Assembly (NCBI RefSeq): GCF_018613605.1
Contig: NZ_JAGGPU010000015.1
Span: 1 to 64,000 of the forward strand
DNA from: Pedobacter sp. ISL-64
Lineage (GTDB): Bacteria > Bacteroidota > Bacteroidia > Sphingobacteriales > Sphingobacteriaceae
Direction: 5' to 3'
Length of the DNA stretch: 64,000 bases
Each line of letters begins with the position of its first letter. The first letter of the stretch is position 1. Positions 26,027-36,041 of the stretch are shown piece by piece. The notes beneath the pieces are model-generated. The model did not search any database. It saw nothing but the letters and a program-made list of their open reading frames with translations, and was not told the origin of the DNA. Both the position numbers and the translations under genes were made by a program.

Positions 26027-26150
26027 CGGTGTATGGTTTAGGGTAGAAGGCGTAAGGTTAATACGTCAAACCCCTAAACCTTATGCCCTAAACCTTACAC
26101 CTTATGTTCAAATTAAACTTAAAAATTGCACTGCGTAACCTTTGGCGAAA
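25909..26150. repeat. Near-identical 242-base direct repeat, copy 1
   Basis: The end of permease 1, the 77-base spacer and the start of permease 2 match 28347-28588 with only about five differences, at a period of 2438 bases (one permease unit). This points to recent unequal duplication or gene conversion. Confidence 0.85.
26027..26103. repeat. Spacer dyad between permeases 1 and 2
   Basis: A G-rich arm (GGTTTAGGGTAGAAGGCG) is followed by a complementary C-rich arm (CCCTAAACCTTATGCC), which ends at the next ATG. It is identical to 28465-28541 except for the last base. It may fold in the mRNA just ahead of the start codon. Confidence 0.75.
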
Positions 26151-28464
26151 TAAAGGATTTACCCTGATTAATTTGGGAGGCTTGGCCATTGGCTTGGCCA
26201 GCTGTATGGTTTTATTGCTCTATGTTGCTTACGAGTATGGTTACGATAAACAATTTACCGATTATGATAAAACTTATGTGCTTTATAACAACCAGAAAAC
26301 AGCTTCAGAGACATTTAGTTTTATGGCTTTCCCTGGCCAATTGAAAGATGAAATCGAAGCGAAGGTTCCTGGTATATCAAGAGTAAGCCGTTTGTCGTAT
26401 CCAGAAGCTATGCTTGTTTCTTATAATCAGAACAATTTTAAAATGAATGCTACTTTTGGCGATCCCGATTTCATTAAAATGTTCGATTATAAAGTTTTAA
26501 AGGGGAATCCAAATACATTTCTGAACAGCGTAGATGGTATAGTTTTAACTGAAACATTAGCTAAAAATCTATTCGGTAACGAAGACCCGCTTAATAAAGT
26601 GGTTAAACTGGATAATAAAGAAAATCTGAAAGTAGAAGGGGTTATAGCAGATCGTCCCAAAAATTCGACTTTGGAACTGGATTATATTATGTCGTGGAAG
26701 TTATATGAAAAATTAAACCCATGGACAAAAAACAGCGGGTGGGGCAATAACTATTGTATGATGTTCGCACAACTTCAGGATAATTCATTTTTTAATCAGG
26801 CCAATAACCAGTTAAAGGGTATGATTAAAGCGCATGAGAAGGATGCAAACGGAGAGCCTTTTATGCATCCACTTTCTAAATGGCATTTATACGATAAATT
26901 TGAAAATGGCAAAAATGTAGGTGGAAAAATCGATCAATTGCGGGTATTTTTCCTGCTGGCTTTTTGCATCCTTTTAATTGCTTGCGTTAATTTCATGAAC
27001 CTTTCTACTGCCAAATCAGAAAAAAGGGCCCGTGAGGTTGGTGTACGTAAAGCCATTGGCTCTTCCAGGAACAACCTAGTGGGCCAGTTCATGTTCGAAT
27101 CTGTTCTATTAACTACTTTGAGTATGTTGGTTGCTTTTGTTCTGATCGAAGTAAGCTTACCCTACTTTAATAACCTATTGGGTATTACTTTGGGAATAGA
27201 TTATAACGACTATAAATTCTGGTCGGTATTTTTAGGATTAACCTTGTTAACCGCCTTTATAGCTGGAAGTTATCCTGCCTTTTACCTTTCCTCTTTCGAT
27301 CCAGTTAAAGTGCTTAAAGGCTTTAAACTTTCGGGTGGTTCATCTTTATCCATCCGTAAATTTCTGGTTGTTTTTCAATTTGTTTTTGCTGCCTGTTTAA
27401 TTGTTTGTACAGCAGTTATTTATCAGCAATTAAATTACATCAAAAATAAACCTATTGGTTACAATAAAGCCAATCTTGTACAGATTTCTACTGAAGGCGA
27501 ATTTTCTAAAAAAGAAAAGCGCGAAATATTAAAAGATGAACTGCTTAAATCAGGTGCTATAACAGGTTTTACCGAATACAGCACATCTTTAACCGGTGGC
27601 GGAAACAATACTTATGGAATTAAGTGGCCGGGCAAAAACGAAAAAGATAAAATCCTGGTCAACTTCAGGTTTACTAACCTCGATCTCACCAAAACTACCG
27701 GAATGGAAATTCTTGCTGGTCGCGATTTTTCGAAAGATTTTGTAGATACTGCTAATGTTCTGGTTAACGAGGCAATGGTAAAAGTGATGGGTATGGAAAA
27801 TCCGGTAGGTAAAATGATTGAATGGGGGCAACCCATAAAGATCATCGGCGTGGTAAAAGATTATGTGATGGAATCTCCATACCAAAAAGCAAAACCATTG
27901 CTTATTGCACGAAACACTAATTATGTTACTACCATTGTTATGCGATTGAACGATAAAAATAACATCAGCTCATCTGTTAACAAGATCAATGAAACATCGA
28001 AGAGATTAAATCCTGCATACCCTGCAACAGTCAGATTTGTAGAAGATAATTTTGAGAAAAAATTCTGGAACGAAAAACTTTTGGGTACACTTTCAAACTG
28101 GTTCGGAGGTTTTGCCATTTTTATCTCCTGCCTCGGTTTACTTGGTTTGGCTTTATTTATGGCAGAGCAACGCAAAAAAGAAATCAGTATCCGCAAGGTT
28201 TTGGGCGCTAGTACAGCCAACATCCTTACTTTATTGAACAAAGATTTTATCAAACTGGTTGCAATAGCCAATGTAATTGCATTTCCGTTGGCCTACGTTA
28301 TTATCAATAAATGGCTTTCGGGATACGAATACCGCATTTCTGTTTCTGCATTGCCGTTTATAGCCGCCATTAGTCTTTCGGTAATCATTGCCATACTCAC
28401 TGTAAGTATTCAATCGGTTAAAGTAGCGAAGGCAAACCCTATTGATGCATTAAAATATGAATAA
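26104..28464 (+). CDS. FtsX/MacB-type ABC permease 2
   Basis: The 786-residue paralogue of permease 1 is its closest relative by eye. It has the same eight-helix plan, with SEKRAREVGVRKAIGS in the first FtsX half and QRKKEISIRKVLGAS in the second. The periplasmic domains differ much more than the membrane parts, which suggests that substrate or partner specificity resides there. It has the same start (MFKLNLKIALRNLWRNKG) and end (NPIDALKYE) as the others. Confidence 0.9.
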   Translation: MFKLNLKIALRNLWRNKGFTLINLGGLAIGLASCMVLLLYVAYEYGYDKQFTDYDKTYVLYNNQKTASETFSFMAFPGQLKDEIEAKVPGISRVSRLSYPEAMLVSYNQNNFKMNATFGDPDFIKMFDYKVLKGNPNTFLNSVDGIVLTETLAKNLFGNEDPLNKVVKLDNKENLKVEGVIADRPKNSTLELDYIMSWKLYEKLNPWTKNSGWGNNYCMMFAQLQDNSFFNQANNQLKGMIKAHEKDANGEPFMHPLSKWHLYDKFENGKNVGGKIDQLRVFFLLAFCILLIACVNFMNLSTAKSEKRAREVGVRKAIGSSRNNLVGQFMFESVLLTTLSMLVAFVLIEVSLPYFNNLLGITLGIDYNDYKFWSVFLGLTLLTAFIAGSYPAFYLSSFDPVKVLKGFKLSGGSSLSIRKFLVVFQFVFAACLIVCTAVIYQQLNYIKNKPIGYNKANLVQISTEGEFSKKEKREILKDELLKSGAITGFTEYSTSLTGGGNNTYGIKWPGKNEKDKILVNFRFTNLDLTKTTGMEILAGRDFSKDFVDTANVLVNEAMVKVMGMENPVGKMIEWGQPIKIIGVVKDYVMESPYQKAKPLLIARNTNYVTTIVMRLNDKNNISSSVNKINETSKRLNPAYPATVRFVEDNFEKKFWNEKLLGTLSNWFGGFAIFISCLGLLGLALFMAEQRKKEISIRKVLGASTANILTLLNKDFIKLVAIANVIAFPLAYVIINKWLSGYEYRISVSALPFIAAISLSVIIAILTVSIQSVKVAKANPIDALKYE

Positions 28465-28588
28465 CGGTGTATGGTTTAGGGTAGAAGGCGTAAGGTTAAT
28501 ACGTCAAACCCCTAAACCTTATGCCCTAAACCTTACACCTCATGTTCAAATTAAACTTAAAAATTGCACTGCGTAACCTTTGGCGAAA
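28347..28588. repeat. Near-identical 242-base direct repeat, copy 2
   Basis: This is the partner of 25909-26150. It spans the end of permease 2, the spacer dyad at 28465-28541 and the first 47 bases of permease 3. Confidence 0.85.
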
Positions 28589-30914
28589 CAAGGTAAGCTC
28601 GTTTATTAACGTAATTGGGCTGGCTATTGGTTTGGCAGCCTGCTTAATGTTGCTCTTGTATGTTACCTATGAATGGAACTTTGATAAGCACTACAGAAAC
28701 TCAGAAAATCTGTATACGGTTATGACTAATATTCCTGATGGAAATGGCAGTGTGTCGAAGACATTTGAAGGAACAACAACAGCGCTCGGACCATTATTAA
28801 GGGAACGCATTCCCGAAATAAAAAACCTTGCAAGGATGAACTACATCAAAAAAAGTTTAATTGCAAATGGAGAAAATGGATTTAAGAAAGACGGGAAATT
28901 CGCTGAACCGGATATTTTAAAGCTGTTTAATTATGAATTTATTGTGGGTAATGCTAAAACCGCAATGAAAAACCCGAAATCTGTAATTCTTACTGAAACA
29001 ATGGCGGAAATTCTTTTCGGTACAACAAATGTATTAAACAAATCTGTCCGTTATCAGGATAATGAAAATTTGACGGTAACCGGTGTAATAAAAGATATAC
29101 CTCAAAATAGCTCACTTAAGTTCGACTTTTTAATGCCTTGGGCCTTTTATGAAATGGTTGATGAAAGCGCGAAGAATTTGGGATGGGGTAATTACAGTTT
29201 TGTAACGATGTTTTCTCTTAATCCTAATGCAGACATTGATGTTGTGAACAGGAAAATTGACGAGGCTGTTAAAGCAAATAATAAGCAAACCGACCAACCT
29301 TTCGTAGCATTCCAATATGCTAAACTGCACTTATTTGGTAAATTTGAAAATGGAAAAAGTGTAGGCGGCGACATTGAACAAATTTGGCTTTTTACTGGTC
29401 TTGCTTTTGGTATTTTACTCATTGCTTGTATCAATTTTATGAACATGGCTACGGCCAAATCAGAAAAACGGGCGAAAGAAGTCGGTATTAAGAAGACAAT
29501 TGGCGCAAATCGAATTTCATTAATTTTTCAGTTTTTAACAGAATCAATGGTGCTTACCTTAATTGCGGTTGTGATCGCAATTGCGCTGCTCGAAATCTGT
29601 TTGCCTGCATTTAACGGTCTTTTAAATATCAATCTTGGCATATCCTATTTTAATTTAACCAGTTGGATTGGCATATTGGGAATAGTTATCGCTACAGGTT
29701 TAATCGCAGGAAGTTATCCCGCATTTTATTTATCTGCTTTTAACCCAATCCAAACTTTAAAAAGGAAAATAAAATCGAAAGGTTTGGCGTCTGTAAGCTT
29801 AAGGCAAGTCCTTGTTGTAAGCCAGTTTTGTTTTGCTATCGTTCTGATTATTTCAACGCTGGTTATTTATCGTCAAATTCAATACATTAAAAATAGACCA
29901 CTTGGCATAGATACCAAAGCATTGATTGAGATTCCTCAGGATGGACAGCTAAAAAATCAGTTTGAGGTTTATAAGCAAAAATTACTACAATCTGATGCTG
30001 TAACAAGTTTAAATAAATCTTCAACAAAATTATCACACCACGGTTCAAATTTTACCGATGTTCGTTGGCCTGGAATGGTTCAGGAGAATAATGATAACCT
30101 GTTTAATAAGGTTGAAGCCAGCTATGATTTCATAAAAACTAATGGGATAAAATTGTTGGAAGGAAGGGATTTTTCTAAAAAATTCGCATCCGATTCTGCA
30201 GCCGTTCTTATTAGTTCTGCAACCGCAAAAGTAATGAACCTAAAAAAACCAGTGGGGCAAATTCTTACCATTTTTGGTGATAAAAGGGTGATTATTGGGG
30301 TTTTTGATGATTATGTATGGGATTCGCCTTATAAATCGAATAACCCAATGATACTTTATTTTAACGATAAGTATACAAGTTATATCACGATGAGGCTAAA
30401 TACTTCGAATACCATTCAGCAAAATATTGAAACAATTACCCGAATTACCAAAGATATTAATCCTGCTTATCCGGTTGAAATCTCATTTTTAGATGACGTA
30501 TACAGTGATTTGTTCCAAAAGGAGAAAACATTAGGCATCCTTTCAAATCTTTTCGGCGGACTGGCCATTTTTGTTTCCTGTTTGGGACTGTTCGGTTTGG
30601 TAGCCTATAGCGCAGAGCAACGGACAAAAGAATTTGGTGTGCGCAAAGTATTAGGAGCTTCAGTATTAAATTTAATGCAATTGTTGTCGCTCTCTTTTGT
30701 GAAAATGATAGTGGTTTCTATCGTGATTGCCATCCCTTTGAGTTATTTCCTGATGAATAAATGGCTGATGAAGTTCGAATTCCACACCGAAATATCATGG
30801 TGGATTATGCCGATAGCAGGATTTGGGACTTTGATAATGGCATTGATTACGGTAAGTTTTCAGGCTTATAAAACCGCGAATGCCAATCCTGTTGATGCAC
30901 TTAAATACGAATAA
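28542..30914 (+). CDS. FtsX/MacB-type ABC permease 3
   Basis: The 790-residue member of the array has the two FtsX signatures SEKRAKEVGIKKTIGA and QRTKEFGVRKVLGAS. The second half is more diverged from permeases 1 and 2 (SYSAEQR, MQLLSLSFVKMI). It shares its first 47 bases with permease 2, then departs abruptly, as expected after a recombination junction. The C-terminus is NPVDALKYE. Confidence 0.9.
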   Translation: MFKLNLKIALRNLWRNKVSSFINVIGLAIGLAACLMLLLYVTYEWNFDKHYRNSENLYTVMTNIPDGNGSVSKTFEGTTTALGPLLRERIPEIKNLARMNYIKKSLIANGENGFKKDGKFAEPDILKLFNYEFIVGNAKTAMKNPKSVILTETMAEILFGTTNVLNKSVRYQDNENLTVTGVIKDIPQNSSLKFDFLMPWAFYEMVDESAKNLGWGNYSFVTMFSLNPNADIDVVNRKIDEAVKANNKQTDQPFVAFQYAKLHLFGKFENGKSVGGDIEQIWLFTGLAFGILLIACINFMNMATAKSEKRAKEVGIKKTIGANRISLIFQFLTESMVLTLIAVVIAIALLEICLPAFNGLLNINLGISYFNLTSWIGILGIVIATGLIAGSYPAFYLSAFNPIQTLKRKIKSKGLASVSLRQVLVVSQFCFAIVLIISTLVIYRQIQYIKNRPLGIDTKALIEIPQDGQLKNQFEVYKQKLLQSDAVTSLNKSSTKLSHHGSNFTDVRWPGMVQENNDNLFNKVEASYDFIKTNGIKLLEGRDFSKKFASDSAAVLISSATAKVMNLKKPVGQILTIFGDKRVIIGVFDDYVWDSPYKSNNPMILYFNDKYTSYITMRLNTSNTIQQNIETITRITKDINPAYPVEISFLDDVYSDLFQKEKTLGILSNLFGGLAIFVSCLGLFGLVAYSAEQRTKEFGVRKVLGASVLNLMQLLSLSFVKMIVVSIVIAIPLSYFLMNKWLMKFEFHTEISWWIMPIAGFGTLIMALITVSFQAYKTANANPVDALKYE

Positions 30915-30983
30915 TTCAGTTGGCAATTTTCAGTTAGCAATATAACAATTAACCAGTTTAACAATTTATACAATTAACCCATC

Positions 30984-33365
30984 ATGTTCAGATTAAACCT
31001 AAAAATAGCACTACGCAACCTTTGGAAAAACAAAGGCTTTACATTGATCAATGTGGGCGGCTTAGCTATCGGAATGGCCTGTTGTTTAATGTTACTCTTG
31101 TACGTTAACTACGAATGGAGTTTTGATAAGCAATATAAAAATGCCGATAAAGTATATTTTGCCGCATTAAATTTAAAGTTTAATGGCAAGCTAGCTACTA
31201 CAATGGCCGTTCCTAATAAACTGGCCAAAGCTGGGGTTTCAGAATTACCAGGCATTAAAAGTGCAGCCCGTATTTCGATGAACAATGGCCAGAAATTATA
31301 TAGCCATAACCGGAATAATTTTAAATTAATTGGATTTAATGTAGATCCCGATTTTTTAAAAATCCTTGAACAGAAATTTATCTACGGCGATCCAGGTACT
31401 GCTTTATCCGAGCCCAATAATGTATTGATAAGCGAATCGACAGCAAAGAAATTATTTGGCGATCAGAATCCAATAGGGCAAAGTATTAAATACGACAACA
31501 GGATAAACTTAAAAGTTAGCGCCGTAATACAAGATCTGCCAAAAAATCAAAGCATGCAGTTTGATGTTTTACAGCCATGGGCTTTTTTTGAGCAGGAAAA
31601 TCCTTCCGAAAAAGAAAATGGATGGGGAGCAATTACCTGTTTAACCTTATTTCAGCTTAAAGATAATGCTTCTTTAGATGCAACAAATGCAGCACTAAAA
31701 CACTTCATCGTAAACAAAGAACCCGATTTAAAAGAAATGACCTACGAACCTTTTCTTTTTCCTTTAAGCAAATTTCATTTATACGACGATTTTGACAACG
31801 GGAAATCGGTGGGAGGTAAAATTGATCAATTGCGATTATTTGTTTTTCTGGCCATCAGTGTGTTATTTATTGCCTGCATCAATTACATGAATCTTTCAAC
31901 TGCTAAGTCGGAGAAACGTGCGCGTGAGGTAGGTGTTAGAAAGGCTTTAGGTTCAACCAGAAATACAATAATGGGACAGTTTATGGTAGAGTCAATGCTG
32001 TTGTCTTTTTTAGCCATGTTAATTGCCTTTACACTGCTCGAAGTTTCTTTGCCTTACTTTAACAACCTGCTCGATATCTCGATCAAAATTAATTACAACG
32101 CTTGTCAGTTTTGGAGCGTATTACTTGCTATGGTATTGTTAACTGGTTTACTTGCCGGTAGCTATCCTGCATTTTATCTCTCATCTTTTATCCCTGTAAA
32201 GGTGTTAAAAGGCTTTAAAGGTTCAACCGGTTCATTATCTATCCGTAAAACTTTGGTGGTGGTGCAGTTTAGTCTTTCTATCTGCATGATTATTTCTGCA
32301 ATTGTAATTTACAGTCAGATTCAGCACCTTAAAAATAAACCATTGGGCTTTGATCAAACTGCACTGGCACAGATTGATTTGGAAGGAGAGTGGACAAAAC
32401 CACAAAAACTGCAAACTTTTAAAAATGAGCTGGAAAGGGCGGGTGCTATAATTGCCGCAACAGAATATGCTAGCTCGTTTACAGATGGTGGTTCAATTAC
32501 TGGCAACATTCAATGGCCAGGCAAGCCCAAAAATGATGTCTCGATTATTAATTATAGAAGTACAGGTTTCGAATTTGCCAAAACAACCGGTGTAAAGATT
32601 CTTGCAGGGAGAGATTTTGATCCTAAATTTTCGGCTGATACCTCAACATCACTTCTACTCAATCAAACTGCTGTTAAAATAATGAACCTAAAAAATCCTG
32701 TGGGTACCATTATCCATTGGGGTGATAACCCGCCACTTAAAGTGGTGGGTGTGGTGCAAGATTATTCTAACGAATCGCTTGCTTCTAAAATACAGCCAAC
32801 AGTTTATTATTATAATGTTAAAACGAGTCGGGTTTTGCTGCTTAAACTTAATCCTAAGCAATCGCTTTCTAATTCAATCGAAGCGATAAAATCGGTAAGT
32901 CAACGTTTAAATCCTGCTTATCCAATTGAAGTGAAACTCGTTAGTCAGGGCATGGCCGAAAAACTCCGGAGCGAAAAGTTGCTCAGTGTACTTTCCAATA
33001 TTTTTGGAGGATTTGCCATTTTTATTTCCTGTTTAGGTTTATTGGGTTTAGCGTTATATACCGCTGAGCAACGCAGTAAAGAAATCAGTATCCGTAAAGT
33101 ATTGGGCGCTAATCTTTCTGATATCCTGGTCCTTTTGAACAAAGATTTTATGAAACTGGTAATTATATCCAATGTGATCGCTATCCCGGTAGCTTATATT
33201 CTTGTTGCCAAATGGCTGGAGAAATATGATTATAAGATTACCATTAACCCATGGCCTTTTTTGCTTGCCCTTTTAACCTCGGTAATTATTGCCATTTTAA
33301 CAGTGAGCCTGCAAACCTTTAAAGTAGCCAAAGCAAACGCTGTAGATGCACTTAAATACGAATAA
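30984..33365 (+). CDS. FtsX/MacB-type ABC permease 4
   Basis: The 793 residues have the same architecture, with signatures SEKRAREVGVRKALGS and QRSKEISIRKVLGAN. Its first half resembles permeases 1 and 2. The end reads NAVDALKYE. The spacer before it (30915-30983) uses a different word (CAGTTGGCAATTTTCAGTTAGCAA and ACAATTAACC) from the rest of the array, related to words at 245-330. Confidence 0.9.
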   Translation: MFRLNLKIALRNLWKNKGFTLINVGGLAIGMACCLMLLLYVNYEWSFDKQYKNADKVYFAALNLKFNGKLATTMAVPNKLAKAGVSELPGIKSAARISMNNGQKLYSHNRNNFKLIGFNVDPDFLKILEQKFIYGDPGTALSEPNNVLISESTAKKLFGDQNPIGQSIKYDNRINLKVSAVIQDLPKNQSMQFDVLQPWAFFEQENPSEKENGWGAITCLTLFQLKDNASLDATNAALKHFIVNKEPDLKEMTYEPFLFPLSKFHLYDDFDNGKSVGGKIDQLRLFVFLAISVLFIACINYMNLSTAKSEKRAREVGVRKALGSTRNTIMGQFMVESMLLSFLAMLIAFTLLEVSLPYFNNLLDISIKINYNACQFWSVLLAMVLLTGLLAGSYPAFYLSSFIPVKVLKGFKGSTGSLSIRKTLVVVQFSLSICMIISAIVIYSQIQHLKNKPLGFDQTALAQIDLEGEWTKPQKLQTFKNELERAGAIIAATEYASSFTDGGSITGNIQWPGKPKNDVSIINYRSTGFEFAKTTGVKILAGRDFDPKFSADTSTSLLLNQTAVKIMNLKNPVGTIIHWGDNPPLKVVGVVQDYSNESLASKIQPTVYYYNVKTSRVLLLKLNPKQSLSNSIEAIKSVSQRLNPAYPIEVKLVSQGMAEKLRSEKLLSVLSNIFGGFAIFISCLGLLGLALYTAEQRSKEISIRKVLGANLSDILVLLNKDFMKLVIISNVIAIPVAYILVAKWLEKYDYKITINPWPFLLALLTSVIIAILTVSLQTFKVAKANAVDALKYE

Positions 33366-33442
33366 GGTGAAAGGCTAAAAGGTTTAGGGCGTAAGGTTAA
33401 GGCGCCCAGACCTTAAACCCTACACCCTAAACCCTATGCCTT
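33366..33442. repeat. Spacer dyad between permeases 4 and 5
   Basis: The arm AAGGTTTAGGGCGTAAGG and the complementary CCTTAAACCCTACACCC surround GCGCCCAGA. It is the same design as the other array spacers but not identical, and it runs up to the next ATG. Confidence 0.6.
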
Positions 33443-35818
33443 ATGTTCAGATTAAACTTAAAAATAGCACTTCGTAACCTCTGGAGGAACAAGGTAATCA
33501 CGTCAATTAACATTGGCGGCCTGGCTATTGCTTTGGCGGCATTTATTTTGGTAACCATGTATTTTACCTACGAAACAGGTTTTGACAAGGAAAATCCAAA
33601 CTACAACGAAATTTACGTAGTAGGAAGACAGTTGCCTGATTTTAAGACCAATAATACTCCGCCACCATTGGGTAAAGCTATTAAAGCAGAAATGCCAGAA
33701 GTAGTTGCAGTTGGTACCATGAAAATGAGTTTTTTTGAATTTCCGGTTAGCAGCGATCACGGTGTTGTTTTTTTAAGTAAATGCCTCTATCTTGATTATG
33801 CTGCAGCAAAAATGTTTAACATTAAACCCACTGTCGGTTTAACTAAGCCGGAAAGTACAACCGAAAATCTGTTTTACCTAAGCAACGAAAATTATAAAAC
33901 GCTTTTCCCTCATAATAAAAACGGTCAGCCTGAAATGATTTGGCTTGGGAGTAAATCGGCTAATATGACAGGTAAGTTGAGCGGAAGTATTTTTGCCGAT
34001 CCCCACTCTAATATTACTTTCGATGCCATTTCATTGATGAAAGAAGTTGGGATAGGCGAAAACTATGGATACAACAACTATAACACTTATATCCAGGTAA
34101 AACCGGGCACAGATATTCAGGCACTTGAAGCTAAAATTAATGCTCTTTATAAAAAGGCATTGCTTAGAGATGGAGAAGATCCCAATAATGAGACTTTTAA
34201 AGCAACAAAATCCTTTCTCGATCCTTTAAAAAACCAACACCTTAAACCAAAGGCCGGTACCGATGCCAATTATAAAGTACTCATCGCTTTGTCTGTTTTA
34301 GGTGTCTTAATCTTGGTAATCGCCTGTATCAACTTTACCAATCTAAGTATAGCGCAGGCAACCAAACGGGCAAAAGAGGTAGGCATTAAAAAAGTGATGG
34401 GTGCTTATCGCTTTCAGCTTGCTTTTCAGTTTTTAACAGAAATATTAATCCAGTGTTTAGCAGCGACGATATTAGGATTGATTATGGCCGAAATCATCTT
34501 GCCAAAATTTAATAACCTGTTCGTGGTCAATTTATCCATTTGGGTAGCCAATAGTGCTTTATTCTGGCAATTGCCACTTATATTAATTTTTATTACGCTG
34601 ATAGCTGGTATTTATCCTGCCATGGTACTATCCGGATTTAAACCTGCACTTGTTTTAAAAGGTAATTTTCAAACCAGCAAACAGAGCTATTGGTTGCGCA
34701 ACAGCTTATTGGTGGTTCAGTTTAGCGTAGCGGTGGTTTTTATTATAGGCCTGCTCATCATCAGTTCTCAATTAAAATACATGCGTACCCAGGATATTGG
34801 TTTCAAACCCGAACAAGTGGTGTACATTAAAAACCTTGCATATTTCGTCTCGCCAAGCAAATTCGATCCTATAAGAGATAAAATGGTCAAGATCCCAGGG
34901 GTGAAATCGGTTACCGTTACCAATGCCTTGCCGGATGGTTCTGATGGTGGAAAAAATAAATATACTGTTGATGGAAAAGAACAAAGTTTAAGTTTTACAG
35001 ATGTAGATTTTGATTATTTTGAAACATTAGATATTAAGATTAAAGAAGGCAGAACATTTTCCAGAGAATTTAAAACCGATACGGCAAATTCTGCTATACT
35101 TAATGAAGCTGCAGTAGCAAAGTATGGATTAACCAACCCTGTCGGTAAAACCATAAAAGGCTGCCAGAATAAAGAGTATAAGATTGTAGGCGTGATAAAA
35201 GATTTTAAAGCACTTGGATTTGAGAAAGCAGTAGAGCCAACCATTTACGCGATAAATGATCCCTGCGGAAATCCTAAAACAGAAATTATGCTAAAAATAG
35301 AAGAAAGCAAGATGTCTGAAGTGCTGAGTACCTTAAAATCGCAATGGCCGGAGATTAACAAGCTGGATGGAGATAATTTCCGTTACCAATTTCTGGATGA
35401 AATGTATGGTAAACTCTTTAAAAAACAAGAACAATTACAATCTGTATTTTTTGCTGCTGCAATCCTCACCATTTTTATTGCAATACTGGGTTTATTTGCC
35501 TTTGCAAAATACATTACCACTGGTAGAATGAAGGAAATTGCAATAAGGAAAATTCTTGGTGCAAGTCATTTACAGATTTTCAAACTCATTAATAGTTCAT
35601 TCTTTGTTATGGTGCTTATAGCTAATATTATTTCCTGGCCATTGGCATACATATTAACCAAAAAGTGGCTCGAAACCTTTGCATATCGAATCGATCTGCC
35701 TCTTTTCCCTTTTTTAATCAGTGCAGCGCTAACCATTTTGTTAACCATTATAACCGTAAGTATCCAGGCAAACAGTGCCGTAAAAGCAAACCCTGTTGAT
35801 GCACTTAAATATGAATAA
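33443..35818 (+). CDS. FtsX/MacB-type ABC permease 5 (diverged)
   Basis: The 791 residues keep the array N-terminus (MFRLNLKIALRNLWRNK) and C-terminus (NPVDALKYE), but the rest is clearly more distant. The signatures are TKRAKEVGIKKVMGA and TGRMKEIAIRKILGAS, and helix 1 reads GGLAIALAAFILVTMYF. The first periplasmic domain is not obviously alignable by eye with permeases 1-4. It is probably an older lineage of the same family and the last gene before the second sigma-54-like promoter. Confidence 0.88.
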   Translation: MFRLNLKIALRNLWRNKVITSINIGGLAIALAAFILVTMYFTYETGFDKENPNYNEIYVVGRQLPDFKTNNTPPPLGKAIKAEMPEVVAVGTMKMSFFEFPVSSDHGVVFLSKCLYLDYAAAKMFNIKPTVGLTKPESTTENLFYLSNENYKTLFPHNKNGQPEMIWLGSKSANMTGKLSGSIFADPHSNITFDAISLMKEVGIGENYGYNNYNTYIQVKPGTDIQALEAKINALYKKALLRDGEDPNNETFKATKSFLDPLKNQHLKPKAGTDANYKVLIALSVLGVLILVIACINFTNLSIAQATKRAKEVGIKKVMGAYRFQLAFQFLTEILIQCLAATILGLIMAEIILPKFNNLFVVNLSIWVANSALFWQLPLILIFITLIAGIYPAMVLSGFKPALVLKGNFQTSKQSYWLRNSLLVVQFSVAVVFIIGLLIISSQLKYMRTQDIGFKPEQVVYIKNLAYFVSPSKFDPIRDKMVKIPGVKSVTVTNALPDGSDGGKNKYTVDGKEQSLSFTDVDFDYFETLDIKIKEGRTFSREFKTDTANSAILNEAAVAKYGLTNPVGKTIKGCQNKEYKIVGVIKDFKALGFEKAVEPTIYAINDPCGNPKTEIMLKIEESKMSEVLSTLKSQWPEINKLDGDNFRYQFLDEMYGKLFKKQEQLQSVFFAAAILTIFIAILGLFAFAKYITTGRMKEIAIRKILGASHLQIFKLINSSFFVMVLIANIISWPLAYILTKKWLETFAYRIDLPLFPFLISAALTILLTIITVSIQANSAVKANPVDALKYE

Positions 35819-35888
35819 GACCTGCGTGAGGGCGTTTGGCGATCAGTGCGAATTTATCGCCTAAGCCCAAACGCTTAGCGCTATTCTC

Positions 35889-35925
35889 CGTTCGGAACCG
35901 TACAGGTACTGTTCATAAACGAACA
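35889..35925. promoter_or_regulatory. Paired activator sites (UAS) before permease 6
   Basis: The dyads CGTTC-N6-GTACA (35889-35904) and TGTTC-N6-GAACA (35910-35925, a perfect inverted repeat) start 21 bases apart. The second ends 63 bases before the TTGG of the -24 box. The stretch ACTGTYC...GAACAT matches the site at 21240-21258. Sequence and geometry both repeat those of the adaptor promoter. Confidence 0.6.
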
Positions 35926-35987
35926 TTTTTTCTTTTTGTTTATTTGTATATTGTTGATATTTAGTTGTTTATGTTTTGTTTTTGCTC

Positions 35988-36003
35988 TTGGTATAAAATT
36001 GGC
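35988..36003 (+). promoter_or_regulatory. Sigma-54-like promoter of permease 6 and ATPase 2
   Basis: TTGGTAT and TTGGCA are spaced as GG-N10-GC, which fits the -24/-12 layout. The permease 6 ATG is at 36042. This suggests that the array is two transcription units under one activator. Confidence 0.6.
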
Positions 36004-36041
36004 ATAAACACTTGCAGATTTCATTTTACTAATTATTTGAT

